Below are positions 51,850 through 62,119 of a stretch of 64,000 nt of DNA, piece by piece. The first letter of the stretch is position 1, and each line of letters starts with the position of its first letter. This DNA is from Symbiodinium kawagutii (Eukaryota; Sar; Dinophyceae; Suessiales; Symbiodiniaceae): positions 162,230-226,229 of the forward strand of contig VSDK01012185.1 of NCBI GenBank assembly GCA_009767595.1. Reading direction: 5' to 3'. The notes under the pieces are model-generated. The model was not told the DNA's origin, did no database searches, and worked only from the letters and a program-made list of their open reading frames with translations. The position numbers and the translations under genes were made by a program.

Positions 51850-52030
51850 GGGGTAACAGCTTCTTACAACTTACAACCTACCACAAGGTATTACGAGGTA
51901 CTGCAAGGTGCTACAACTCATTACAACATACTACAACGTACTGCTCTGCATACCTCTCCGCTACAACGCACTACTCGGTACTGCAGCGTACTAGAACATA
52001 GCGCATACTACATTGTACCAAAAGTTGGTG
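51850..52030. repeat. CTACAACGTACTGCA-type minisatellite
   Basis: Units of about 10-16 bases mixing TACTACAAC, GGTACTGCA and CATACTAC. Confidence 0.65.
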
Positions 52031-52109
52031 CACTATAACAGCTACAGCTCGCAAAAAAGCTCATTCAAAATGCAACAGCAGCAGCAGACAGCAATGGCAG
52101 CAGACCTAC

Positions 52110-52790
52110 TTGGATGCAGCAACTTACAGAAACGTGCGCAGCCTTCTTTTTAATCGGTTTTTGGTGCCCAACCGGGAAATTTGCGATTTCACAATGGATT
52201 TTTTCAGGGAACCGGCAACGACCAAAACGAAGAAACATGCCCTCACGGAGCTGGGAGGTCAACATGTTCAGCTACACTGCCGAAAGCCAACCAAAGTTTC
52301 ATTTGCTCAAAGTACCACACCTGCCACGCAAAATCACAATGATAATCCATGTGCACTGCAGAGAGCATCTTGAGGAGAAGTGCGTGTACCCAAAGTACGA
52401 CGCCTACCAAGCGAAGTCACAATCAATTGCAAGACGTTTCACTGTCGATGTTTCATTTGCTCCGGAGAGCATGTGCCGGACAAGTGCATGTATTCAAAGG
52501 TTCTCGCAGACCACACTGAACAAAAATCCCGCACACAGCCACACACACTTGAGCTCACCAGCAAACACTGTGAAGCCTCCACTCCACTGCGAGGATCGAA
52601 CCAACAGATTTCGAGCATAAAGCGACTACGTCCGCCACTGTCCGCAGAACCGACCTATCAAACAGCCAGTGTGCGGCAGAATTTACCATGTTTTGTGCGC
52701 TTCTCTTCTTCCAAATTCGCACCGCCCTGCAGTTTCAGCGATCTAAGACGTACAATTTCCGCACAGAGCCACAGAATCTCTTCCCTCTGA
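52110..52790 (+). pseudogene. Decayed Cys/His repeat region, LIM-like
   Basis: Frames shift between 52114-52620 and 52380-52790. Within them KCVYPKYDAYQAKSQ and FHCRCFICSGEHVPDKC resemble the CxYP...FHxxCFxC part of LIM domains. AGAGAGCATCTTGAGGAGAA (52370) recurs diverged at 52464, and TTTCATTTGCTC occurs at 52297 and 52451, so an 85-95-base unit was duplicated. Stops and shifts suggest a pseudogene; the LIM reading is tentative. Confidence 0.3.
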
Positions 52791-52829
52791 GCTACTCCTT
52801 TTCCGGCCATTTTGTTGCATTGCAAAGAG

Positions 52830-53340
52830 CAAGTCACTTGACTTCTACTTATTTGACTTCACTCTGAATTGATTTCATACTTGCTTGACTTCACCCTTAC
52901 TTGACCTCACACTTATTTGACTTCACACTTCTTTGACGTGACACTTGCATGACTCATGACTTCACTCTCTCTCTCTCTTGACTTCACACGTTCTTTAGTA
53001 AACGCCTACTTGATTTCACTCCTACTTGACCGAAAAGTGACTTGATTTCACCCTCATTTGACTTCGCACTTACTTGAGGTGACCGTTACTTGACCCCACA
53101 CCTATTTGACATGACCCTCGGTTGGCTTCACACCTACTTGACGTGACACTTTCTTGCCATGACACTTACTTGACTTGACACTTAGTTGATTTCACATTTA
53201 CTTGACGTGACACTTACATGACTCATGACTTTACTCTTATATACTTGACTTCACATTTACCTGACCTGACACATACTGTACTTGACTTCACTCTTTTTTG
53301 ATTTCACACTGGCTGGACCTACACTTACTTGACTCCTTCT
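52830..53340 (+). repeat. TTACTTGACTTCACAC minisatellite
   Basis: About 25 units of 14-21 bases, CTTGACNTNACACTTA. The complement of the array at 60990-61200 (TTACTTGGCTGTGACAC) is the same family. Confidence 0.85.
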
Positions 53341-53353
53341 CATTAATGTAAAG

Positions 53354-53441
53354 AATTGGGACGGTTGCGCCGAGTTGCCCTTGAGGACATGCAAGGCCCA
53401 GGATGTGAAAGTGAAAGTGACTTCACATTTCTACTGGACCG
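53354..53441 (+). CDS. Candidate internal exon
   Basis: Acceptor TGTAAAG directly after the minisatellite; donor GGACC|GTAAGC. LGRLRRVALEDMQGPGCESE then SDFTFLLD. Acidic and codon-biased. Confidence 0.5.
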
Positions 53442-53736
53442 TAAGCCGTAGTTTCTCTACGAAACTTCCTTTGACTAGCATGGTTGGTTGGTTGTTTTAT
53501 CACCGTGGCTCTCCTACTACACCACTATCAAGAACAATGCTGGAAGAATACGCTGCACCAAACATGTCTTGAGTCCCGCCACCAATTGCTAGGTGACAAC
53601 CGTTGCGTGCTAGGTGACAACCGTTGTGTCCAGTCAATCCAACATAAGGATTGAAGATCCTCGTCGATCCAAGGAGCATGTAGCTATGGGTTTGCAATAG
53701 TTTTTTGGACATGCAACCAATGGAATTTGTTTGTAG

Positions 53737-53849
53737 GTTGGGGCAAGCAAGCACTAGCTCATCGACCCGCAGTGGCACACAAAACGCATTGCCGCGAGAA
53801 AAAGCAGCGGAGTGGGGTGCAATGCGGGCCCACACATGCAAAGGGCTAG
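53737..53849 (+). CDS. Candidate terminal exon
   Basis: Acceptor TTTGTAG, then GWGKQALAHRPAVAHKTHCR and EKKQRSGVQCGPTHAKG to TAG. Basic. The minus strand is open for 113 codons but less biased. Confidence 0.4.
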
Positions 53850-53868
53850 TTTTTTGATGACGCCTGGG

Positions 53869-54234
53869 TCAATGGGGTTCACCCCGGACAATAGTCACCA
53901 TCAGCCATTGCATTGCTGGGAGGGGAACGTCACCAACTGATGCGGAATGATCACCAAACTCGGGGGCCCAGCCTTGCCCGATGCACACAATGCTGCGCAT
54001 GGCATTTGGGTGCAGCCACGGTGATGTTTCCAGGATTTTCATGGATTTTCTAGGTATCAACCACGATGATTTTTCAACACAATTTTTGGGGTGCATTCTA
54101 ATTGGATCTAATTGGGATAACTCCCTTGCACCCAAAACAATGGCACGAGTCATGCCACAAAGCATGCGCACAGGCATGTGCCCAAGCCTCGTACATTGTA
54201 CGTGCAAAGATGCCTTACCTTCCATATTCCTCAA
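53869..54234 (-). CDS. Candidate minus-strand ORF
   Basis: 121 codons with ATG at the 5' end: RLGHMPVRMLCGMTRAIVLG, then ARELSQLDPIRMHPKNC and GDHSASVGDVPLPAMQWL. An 86-codon plus frame overlaps. Codon bias is modest on both. Confidence 0.25.
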   Translation of the reverse strand: MRNMEGKASLHVQCTRLGHMPVRMLCGMTRAIVLGARELSQLDPIRMHPKNCVEKSSWLIPRKSMKILETSPWLHPNAMRSIVCIGQGWAPEFGDHSASVGDVPLPAMQWLMVTIVRGEPH

Positions 54235-54839
54235 GTTGTAAATGAATTTTGGATGCCAGAAAACCAGATTTTGCCGATTCCATTGACCGACTGGGTGTGG
54301 TTGGCTCAGACCCTGGCCATCAGCTGGAGGCGTTGGTTGACATTTATTTAAAGAGATTTGTTTCTAAGTGGATTCACTCAGGATCCTTCTGAACATGATG
54401 ATGCATATTTTTTACACGAACAACAGCTGATTGAATGTATGTATCCACTGCTGTGTATACACTGTATACGCGCATTTTTTCACGTTTGTTTCGCAATACT
54501 ATTGCTGAGTAATTGCTTGGTCTCCCTAGTGGTAAACCGTCACCAGCAATGCATAGCAAAATCAACAATCAACCATTATTACGAAAGCCAGCCACCAGGC
54601 TAGGCAAAGTTGTTTCTGGCGAACGACGTGAGATTAGGGTGTTTGGGGGTGGTAGTGCTTGACCACTCGCTTTAAAATCTCGATGTTGCGTGGCAGTTGG
54701 GTGTGCCTTTTGATCGTTCTTCCACGTCATGTACCTTGAGGCAAAGGGGCAGTCAGCTATCGGTTCCCTCGTCGTTCACCTCTCCCTGTCAAGCATGCTA
54801 GGGCGGAACAAGCGTGTTCTGCATGGGGCTTTAGATAGC

Positions 54840-55560
54840 TAGATGGATAGGTAAATAGGATTAGATAGGCAGATAATAGATGGACTCAGATAGACGGATT
54901 ATGACGGATAGGTAGATTGATTGACAGACAAGACGGGCAGATCGATAAACATGCAACTGCACGAATAGAGATGTGTATAGGAAAACACTCGATGCAATAT
55001 GAAACATAGATAGATAGACCGTCCAATGGCCCCGATTTGTGATCAGCAACGCTCCTTTGCTTGTACATATTTATATATATATATATATATATATCTTCGC
55101 TTGATAGATCGCTAGACAAACGCATAGAAAAGGAACTCGGTGTGGTGGCTCCAGTTTGGGACCATTGTCACTCCTGAGTCAATACAAGAAAATGCGCAAT
55201 AGGTAGAAAGACAAATGCATCGACAGGTGCTAACATAAGAAAAGACCTCTGTGTAATGTGTTTGATTTGGGACCACTACCTGTTTAACATAGACCTAACA
55301 CAGTCAAGACAGCTAGATAGAAAGATAGCTGGATAGGCAGAGATATACAGATAGGTAGATAGATAGATAGACAAATTCATAGAGAAGAAACAGAATGTGC
55401 TCACTCCGATTTTGGACAACTGTAAGGTTTGTCTATGGACCTCAGATAGCAGGTACAAACATTTAGAAAATGAACTCGGTGCAATGGCTCCGATTGGGAC
55501 CATGATCGCGCTTCTCTAGAAACACAAATTGCATGAGAGATAGATAGATCGAAAGACAGA
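54840..55560. repeat. GATA-type simple repeat with embedded 110-base units
   Basis: GATAGATAGAC/GATAGG words throughout. Embedded in them, GAACTCGGTGNAATGGCTCC-like blocks ending TTTGGGACCAT recur near 55130, 55240, 55390 and 55470. Confidence 0.6.
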
Positions 55561-55910
55561 GAACCGATAATTTCTTTGCCACTTTTCGATTGTTCTTAGC
55601 TGTAGCTGCACCAGTCGCTTCCACATAAGAACTGGTTGCAGGAGCTGCTGGCTTTCGTTTACTCCTCGTCAGGTAGAATCAGTTCCACTATTAATTGCTG
55701 ATTGGTCATGTGTCATTGACTAGCCGCTCTACTGCTGCACATGGCTATTTGTATTTGACCACCGGCCAGCATTAATTAACCATGATCACTACCAACCCCT
55801 GTGAGCAACATATTTTCACCAAGTCAACGTATTTATTTTCCCCGTAAGCAGTATTAGTCATTGCTGCCATCAACTAGTACACCATCCACCGTTGACCAAA
55901 CCTGACCTTC

Positions 55911-56078
55911 ATGCGACTGTCCTGCCCTCAGCATCCACAGCTCACCGCGCGAACTCGTTCCGGCTGCGCTGCGATGCCACCCAGAATTTGTGTGGCACTG
56001 GCCCTGCTGACTGCTGTGACCGCAGATGCGCCAAGAAGTATTGAGGAGTTGGCGTTTTGGCGCAACCTGGGCGGTTGA
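55911..56078 (+). CDS. Small ORF with signal-peptide-like segment; Cys-rich alternative frame
   Basis: ATG at 55911; an inner Met begins MPPRICVALALLTAVTADAP, a textbook signal-peptide profile, followed by IEELAFWRNLGG to TGA. In the +1 frame the same DNA reads LRCDATQNLCGTGPADCCDR then RCAKKY, a six-Cys run with higher GC3. Both cannot be judged without transcript data. Confidence 0.4.
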   Translation: MRLSCPQHPQLTARTRSGCAAMPPRICVALALLTAVTADAPRSIEELAFWRNLGG

Positions 56079-56264
56079 TATAAGACTAGGTAGAAAAATA
56101 CTATGGCAGTGAGATAGAATGAATAGAAAGGCCGATGAAGATGATTGGCTGCTTGGACCGCAGTTGGTTACGCTTGATCAGCATCAGTTTCACCAGCTGG
56201 GCCCGCGTGCGAAAGCCATGTAGCATTCACCATCTATTCACATGAAACGCAGCCCCCGTTTCAG

Positions 56265-56434
56265 CATTTCAGCTTGTGGTCTTCCAGGTAGCACGCTACG
56301 AGTACATCTTCAAGACAGGCAACCGCAACGCAGCCTCACATTTGTGGTCCAGCGTCTTGGAAGATTACGGGGTGGTGTTTGCCAGGGTTGCTCAAACCTG
56401 CAGCGACAATTTGGATTCACACTGTAACGATTGA
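56265..56434 (+). CDS. Candidate terminal exon
   Basis: Acceptor CGTTTCAG, then FQLVVFQVARYEYIFKTGNR, NAASHLWSSVLEDYGVVFAR and VAQTCSDNLDSHCND to TGA. Excellent codons. The ATG frame 56242-56427 over the same DNA is poorer. Confidence 0.55.
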
Positions 56435-56568
56435 CTGCAGGGGGTAAGCCAATGACCATCAATCATGACTCTACTGGTTAATAGTATGCTTGCAATTTTC
56501 ATAGTAAAACCATTCATCATTGGGGATGAGTGGTTGAACATGGTTGAACAAGTGACAATGGTTTCAAG

Positions 56569-56724
56569 GATTAACGTCGGCCCCGGGTGCGCCTGTCCAG
56601 CTGGCGTAGCTGGTGCCACGATCCGCTTCCAGTCGTGATCCCGTCCACCGGAAATCACGAGTAGTGGCAGAGCTGCTGGTTGAACCCAGGTTTTTTCCTG
56701 CCCATTGGGTGATTTGATGTTCAA
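56569..56724 (-). CDS. Candidate minus-strand exon, ThuA-like stretch
   Basis: Part of a 110-codon minus frame (56392-56724). WVQPAALPLLVISGGRDHDW then KRIVAPATPAGQAHPGPTL resembles the first strand and SGG-x-HDW loop of ThuA-like (trehalose-utilisation) domains. Codons are good over about 110 bases. The plus strand of 56569-56638 is also exon-like (NVGPGCACPAGVAGATIRFQ), so strand is uncertain. Confidence 0.3.
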
Positions 56725-56847
56725 GACTAGCGATATTTTACTTGTGGCTCATGTTGGTTTATTTTGATCATGAATGATTCATGGATGTTCATGGTATTTT
56801 GTGGTATCTAATTTGATTAGCACATATTTAGCCGATGTGGAAAGGCC

Positions 56848-57066
56848 ATGGCAGCGGGCTCAGTTCAAGAATCAAAAAGTTCGCTTGTTGAGCAAGCAAC
56901 CAAGCTCTGGAGAATCATCATCAAGGTTGCTCCACCGATACAACGCACTACATTGCCAGTCGCTTGGGTGGAAGATCACGGGTCATTTGTTCACCATCAT
57001 TCGATGATGTTTCTGAAATTCCAAGCCTATAGAAATTTGATGTTTGCTAGCAACAGTGCGTCATAA
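56848..57066 (+). CDS. Candidate 72-residue ORF
   Basis: ATG at 56848: MAAGSVQESKSSLVEQATKL then WRIIIKVAPPIQRTTLPVAW to TAA. Protein-like, moderate bias. The family is unknown. Confidence 0.35.
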   Translation: MAAGSVQESKSSLVEQATKLWRIIIKVAPPIQRTTLPVAWVEDHGSFVHHHSMMFLKFQAYRNLMFASNSAS

Positions 57067-57360
57067 AGCGCCATTGATGCTACAGTTTGCTACAAATCAG
57101 ATTTGTTGGCGCAGAAGCCGACTGATCTAACTATAATATAGGTACAGTACAGTATAGTAGTTTCTCAAAGATCCCGAAAACAATGGTGACAGGTTTCCGC
57201 GCATACCAATTGCCACGTCAGGTTTTCGACTCGTAGTCCCATTCTGTCACCATGATTGTTACTTACCCTGAGGCTACATTTTAGATCGTGCTCGCGAATT
57301 AGAGCCCGAAAAGCTGGAGCTGCTATTTAGAGGCAGGGGCCCTGCATGCATCATATAGCT

Positions 57361-57444
57361 ATGGCCGCAGCTATGGCGACCTTCGATGCGCGATGGCTTT
57401 CCCAGCCCTTCCTGGCATCGCCAGAACCATGGGTTTGTGCATGA
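57361..57444 (+). CDS. Candidate first exon
   Basis: ATG at 57361: MAAAMATFDARWLSQPFLAS then PEPWVCA to TGA. A donor near CCATGG|GTTTGT would make it a start exon. Confidence 0.35.
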   Translation: MAAAMATFDARWLSQPFLASPEPWVCA

Positions 57445-57652
57445 AACTTTCTGACACTTTCGAAGATTTTGGCACTTGGACGATGTATTTGTATTATTGT
57501 GTATTTATTTGATCCTTTCATTTGCTTATTCTATTCTTAAGGCATTTGGTGTGGCCGGTGGTGCCATTGTTTCGACACCCAAACTGTTTTGCTGAGGGCG
57601 CCTTGCAAGTAGAGTTCTAGGAAGTTTCGCGCTTAGCCACAAACGAATCTAG

Positions 57653-57736
57653 GCCGGTGAGCCCTGGCAACGCCGGTTGTGCTCAATGCATTTTGCAGGG
57701 TTGCAGATTGCCAGGGACCGGATTTTTTGCAGCTAG
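57653..57736 (+). CDS. Candidate terminal exon
   Basis: Acceptor AATCTAG, then AGEPWQRRLCSMHFAGLQIA and RDRIFCS to TAG. Confidence 0.4.
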   Translation, partial: AGEPWQRRLCSMHFAGLQIARDRIFCS

Positions 57737-57925
57737 GATTTGTCTTTGCAATGTGCTATGTAATATTTATTGTGGTCTTAAATTCATATATATATATACA
57801 TACCATTATACATCAAAAACTCTTCAAACATGCAAGTTTGATTGGCATCGCTGAAATTACGGGAAATTATGCTGGTGCCGATAAATTATGTTCAACTTAC
57901 CGGTAAAGGGGTTGGAAGCCATTTT

Positions 57926-58186
57926 TCAAAAGATGAGTGAAAAACAGTGATTGAGTATGCAGAGAATATACGCGTATATGTTTTTTGAGTTTATCCCTGT
58001 ATGGTATGGATTTAATGGATGTGTGGAAAACCGTGAAAGCGAAAAGAGAGTAAACGCAGGGGGCCGGATGGCCAACGAAAAAGCCAGTATCAGGGCTGAA
58101 AACGTACCTGCAGTGCCGCTCCTGGGCACCGGCGTGCCCAGCGGGGGGACGCACTCAGAACTATTGGCAAGATAAGACCGAACCAA
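57926..58186. repeat. Bidirectionally open, repeat-like segment
   Basis: Plus reads ENVPAVPLLGTGVPSGGTHS; minus reads PPLGTPVPRSGTAGTFSALI. Long frames on both strands recall multi-copy dinoflagellate repeats, from memory only. Confidence 0.3.
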
Positions 58187-58202
58187 TCACCACGACCATT
58201 TC

Positions 58203-58562
58203 ATGTCACTTCACCCTATATTCAGGATGCACTTTCTCAGTGTGTGTGTGTGTGTGAATGTGCTGGTGATTGATGTGCTTTGGACAAGGAAATTCGACAG
58301 CAGTTGCCGGCTGCAGTACTTGTATGATGTTGTCCACTGTTGCACCGCTGCTCAACTGGTCAACTTGAGATTCCCCGGGAACCTGACCCCAGCCGTTGAA
58401 CATGCACATCACAGAATGCACAGACCATATTTTGAGCAGCTATCGTTATTTCCTTCAACCTTAGACAAGCTCATGATAATCTTCCTCATGATGGTCTCTC
58501 ATGCAACTGATTCCACTTGTGCGTCATCCGTCCAGTCTCCCTGGAAGGTTTCTGCCCTGTGA
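58203..58562 (+). CDS. Candidate 119-residue ORF
   Basis: RKFDSSCRLQYLYDVVHCCT then AAQLVNLRFPGNLTPAVEHA, then FEQLSLFPSTLDKLMIIFLM to TGA. Protein-like from 58285 on; the first 80 bases include a GT run and may be intron. Confidence 0.4.
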   Translation: MSLHPIFRMHFLSVCVCVNVLVIDVLWTRKFDSSCRLQYLYDVVHCCTAAQLVNLRFPGNLTPAVEHAHHRMHRPYFEQLSLFPSTLDKLMIIFLMMVSHATDSTCASSVQSPWKVSAL

Positions 58563-58678
58563 GCGGATCCCCTTTGCCCGACGATCCGCACACGCGCTTC
58601 TATAGCACGTTGCCCAGCGTGAGTGGCGGAAGCATGTCGGGGATCACACACCATTGCCACTCGGCAAAGTGCCAGTGA
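58511..58678 (+). CDS. Candidate exon overlapping the previous frame
   Basis: FHLCVIRPVSLEGFCPVSGS then PLPDDPHTRFYSTLPSVSGG to TGA. Codons (TTC CAC TTG TGC GTC ATC CGT) are better than those of 58203-58562, so the true exon probably uses this frame. Confidence 0.45.
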   Translation, partial: FHLCVIRPVSLEGFCPVSGSPLPDDPHTRFYSTLPSVSGGSMSGITHHCHSAKCQ

Positions 58679-58810
58679 TTTGGATGGTTGGCTGAGAGGG
58701 AGTCCGAATCAGTAGTGGTAATTGTGTATTGATTTCATCATGGGATGCGCAAAAGAGATGCACAGCCTCGGTAGGGGACATTAGGACCGATATGATCCCA
58801 CAGCCAATAC

Positions 58811-59128
58811 ATGAGCATACATGAGCTAATTATGTTTTGGATTGTTTTGGTCAGTTTGCTTCCAATATTGGTACCTTCCGTTTCTCTTTGCAATTGCTGT
58901 TTTTTTGTCCCAAGGAAAAATCAAATAAATGCACTTAGACTCGTGCGACACAAGTTTGTTGATACACGCATTTCGATTTTTTTGGGGTATATCCAAAACA
59001 CGAGATCGATATATTTCAAAAATTGGGGATATCCGTTCCACAATCGATTTTGGCAAAAATGGCATGTAGATTGTAAAGATATGCGCTTCAAACAGTCTCA
59101 GATTTGGAAATCAAGAGCGGCAAAGTGA
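58811..59128 (+). CDS. Weak candidate ORF
   Basis: 105 AT-rich codons; hydrophobic start FWIVLVSLLPILVPSVSLC, then a basic tail. It lacks the codon style of the other exons. Confidence 0.2.
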   Translation: MSIHELIMFWIVLVSLLPILVPSVSLCNCCFFVPRKNQINALRLVRHKFVDTRISIFLGYIQNTRSIYFKNWGYPFHNRFWQKWHVDCKDMRFKQSQIWKSRAAK

Positions 59129-59273
59129 CCCCCTCATCTTGATGACCACCGAACGATGCGTCCGGGTTTAGTCTTTGTTGGAAGGAACGGAGTATTGCGG
59201 TGGAAGGATGGTTGATACAGCAATAGGCAGGATAGATGGATAGGTTATAGCAGATGTGATGCATACATACACA

Positions 59274-59792
59274 TCACATATGCTGCACGTACATGTTTCC
59301 TCGGACCAGGTGGAACCTGTGATGAGCAAAACTTATTGGTTCATATTGGTTCTGTTTGTGGATTTGGGCGTCCAGTGCTGAAATATGCGAAGTTTTTTTT
59401 TGTCGGCGCCAGTTGACGCAGTGGCATGTCGTGCACCGACGGCACGGCAGCAACCGTGTTGTTGAATTTTGCCCAAAACTTTGCAGCAAGCGACTGTTTG
59501 GGATGATGGTTGGTAAATTGAAAATGCGGATTTCTCGGTGTAGATTGCCCACCTTTCCCACCCAAAATTCAGAGATTTGAGTGTAGAAAAAGTTGGCCAT
59601 TCTGAGTATCCAAGCTGTACCCATGTAGGGAAATAGAAAGTTCAAAAACTCAGCGAAGGCTGTTTCATCATGTTTAATCGTAAGCCTGGCAAATGGATTC
59701 ACTGTCCCATGCCTGCGGGGATGACACATTCGCCACTTGCTGCAGTTACGAAGTTGCAACTTGGATTTGGATTCTATTAACTTTTGCATCAC
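59274..59792 (-). CDS. Candidate 172-residue ORF
   Basis: Longest non-repeat minus frame in the right half. DETAFAEFLNFLFPYMGTAW then EFWVGKVGNLHREIRIFNLP and a Cys-containing CRRCTTCHCVNWRRQ. No family match by eye; codon bias is weak. Confidence 0.25.
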   Translation of the reverse strand: MMQKLIESKSKLQLRNCSKWRMCHPRRHGTVNPFARLTIKHDETAFAEFLNFLFPYMGTAWILRMANFFYTQISEFWVGKVGNLHREIRIFNLPTIIPNSRLLQSFGQNSTTRLLPCRRCTTCHCVNWRRQKKTSHISALDAQIHKQNQYEPISFAHHRFHLVRGNMYVQHM

Positions 59793-59824
59793 CCGATCAC
59801 CTTATATCACCTTAGCTACCTTAG

Positions 59825-59926
59825 CTGGCACCCTGCGTTGTATACTGCATGTGGACTGCGCGCTCCAGCACAGAGCTGGTAGCCGACAGCCAAAGACAGG
59901 AAGCTGTTTTCAGAGTTCACACGTAG
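59825..59926 (+). CDS. Candidate exon
   Basis: Acceptor TACCTTAG, then LAPCVVYCMWTARSSTELVA and DSQRQEAVFRVHT to TAG. The 116-codon ATG frame through it (59737-60087) is less biased. Confidence 0.4.
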   Translation: MAPCVVYCMWTARSSTELVADSQRQEAVFRVHT

Positions 59927-60189
59927 CCCACGCCATCAGATTTTTGTACCGTGCCGCTGCGTCCACAAGGTCATGTAAACGTCATATAGGCATGCTGTAC
60001 ATTTTCCAGATGTGTTTCTTGCAGCGTTTTTGTAGCAATATCGGTATTCCATTTTGTGCCAAAGCATTTTTTGCCCGTATTAGTTGATGTAATTGTGTAG
60101 GTCCTCATCATTATCATCATTGCATGGTTAAAGACTAGATACCGGAACGTCTCAAACTGAAATTAGTTGGCTTTTATTTTGCCCAAGTC

Positions 60190-60720
60190 TTGTTTGGGAT
60201 GCCTCGGCCCCTTCCGTCCTTGGTCCCCCGCCATTTCTTTCCTTTGATGCTAGTCGAAGGAAGTTTGGAAGTCAAACGCCCGACTTATGGAAAGTTGCAG
60301 CAGTCAGTCCGTCAGTCAGATCAGAGAGAAGATCCATGTTGCGCGCGCGGATTCATGATAGGTGTTTTGTGCTCCTGGATGTGTCGCCAGGTAGGCTTGT
60401 CAAAACGGCGGGTGCGAAGGTCAGTTCGGAAACAGACATTTGCAAGACGAAATCGGAAACAAAAAAAACAACTACCAGAGTCGAAAGACTTTGTGGAAGA
60501 TGAGTTGTGCAAAAAGTGCACCTCCAAAATCGCAAAGAACTGACAGCGCCGAGAGACGTTTGGAAGATGAGATGTGCAAAAAGTGCAGGGCGCTTTGGAA
60601 AACAACGCAGGTCAAAATCATTAGAGACTGATGTCTTGGCAATATTTTTTCGGAGTTTCAACGATGAACAGAGCAAGTTCATCGTCATCATCATCATCAT
60701 CATCATCGTCATCATAATAA
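60190..60720 (+). repeat. VEGS-type dispersed repeat, copy 2
   Basis: LVEGSLEVKRPTYG at 60250-60291, then basic KRRVRRSVRKQTFARRNRKQ and two MRCAKSA/LCKKCTSK modules. It closes with a CAT microsatellite (60680-60720). Same order as 6236-6893, which also ends in a CAT array, so the microsatellite seems to be part of the element end. Confidence 0.65.
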
Positions 60721-60959
60721 CATGTTCTTTGGCTTACAACATTGTTCCGGGCATTCATACTGTGGGTCGATAGAATTGCTTGATACTATTTGTCCGAATC
60801 ATTTCCCTGGAATCATTTTGCCGCATGAAGGGGGGGACCTAGCAGTTTTTCAAGGAATCATGTTTTGGGTCTTTGGGGCGTATCTAGCTTGACATGCTTC
60901 CAAGAACTCACTACGCACGTAATCTTGTTTGGAGTCTATGTGGAACCAGGAAAAAATCT

Positions 60960-61205
60960 AGCGATTCAGGGAGCAACATCTAAAAGCCAAGTAAGTAAGT
61001 GTCATGGGCTAATAAGTGTCACAGACATAAAAAAAAAGTCACACGCAAGTGAGTTTCAAGTAAGCAACATACATAGCCAGGTAAGCGTCACAGCCAAGTA
61101 AGTGTCACAGCCAAGAAAGTGTCACAGCCAAGTAAGCGCCGCAGCCAAGCAAGTGTCAAGAAGTTTCACAGCCCAGAAAGTGTCACAGCCAAGTGAGTGT
61201 TAATG
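60960..61205 (+). repeat. GTGTCACAGCCAAGTAA minisatellite
   Basis: About 12 units of 17-18 bases, more degenerate at the 5' end. Confidence 0.85.
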
Positions 61206-61289
61206 TTGGGCCTTGATTTATAACCCCCCCGAACCAAACTTGGGGGGATGGTTAAAAAACTAATCCTTAAAAGACCTTCCTGAGAAATG

Positions 61290-61560
61290 GAAGATCTACT
61301 CTAATCTTCTCTACTCTTCCCGGCTCTTCTCTTCTCCTCAACTCGAGTCTTCTCTACTCTACTCTTCTCTTCTCTACTCTACTCTTCTCAACTCTTCTCT
61401 TCTCTATCCTACTCTTGACTACTCTACTCTTCTCTTCTCTTCTCTTCTCTTCTCAACTCTTCTCTTCTCTTCTCTTCTCTATACTCATCTACTCTACTCT
61501 TCTCTACTCATCTACTCTACTCTTCTCAACTCTTGTCTTCTCCACCCTACTCAAAGGACC
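61290..61560 (+). repeat. TCTTCTCTACTC pyrimidine tract
   Basis: Long one-strand pyrimidine array able to form triplex DNA. Confidence 0.9.
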
Positions 61561-61967
61561 ACCCGAAAAAAGTTGTTTGCATTAATCAACCCCCTTTTGG
61601 TAAACCTATTATTCAACAACTTGGCTCTTCCTGGGCTACCCTCTTGGAAAATTGAAAAAACTCATTTTTTTAAAATGAATTTAATGAGGGATAATCCATT
61701 TCAGCAAGCTCTCAGTTTAGTAAATTGCCAATAGAAAGCAAAAGAGAAAGATAAAGAATTCAAAGGGAAAAGGAAAAGATAGAAGCAGCCAGAACCACCT
61801 GGGAGTAAAAAAAACATCCATAAATCCAGAAAAAACACACCCACTCCCAAAAAAAATAATCTTTAATCACCCTCCATTTCAGAACTGATGGGTCTGGAAT
61901 AATTTTGGAAAAACTTTTCTTAAATCAAGGTCCACAAGCAAATCAACATCCAACATTACAGGCAAGC

Positions 61968-62062
61968 AAGTGCCCCGACCAACTAAGACACCAGAAAAAG
62001 ACACCAAACCAACAGAAACACCAGAAAAAAAACAAAAAAAACGCCAGCAAAAAAACACCAGA
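61968..62062 (-). repeat. CACCAGA block, inverted copy of the TTTGGTG family
   Basis: Repeated ACACCAGAAAAA words; complement of the vocabulary at 25840 and 63.6-63.95 kb. Confidence 0.6.
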
Positions 62063-62119
62063 AGCAAATTACCTTCTTTCGGGTGATCCCTGCCATCACA
62101 TTCCAGTTTTTTGTTTTTA

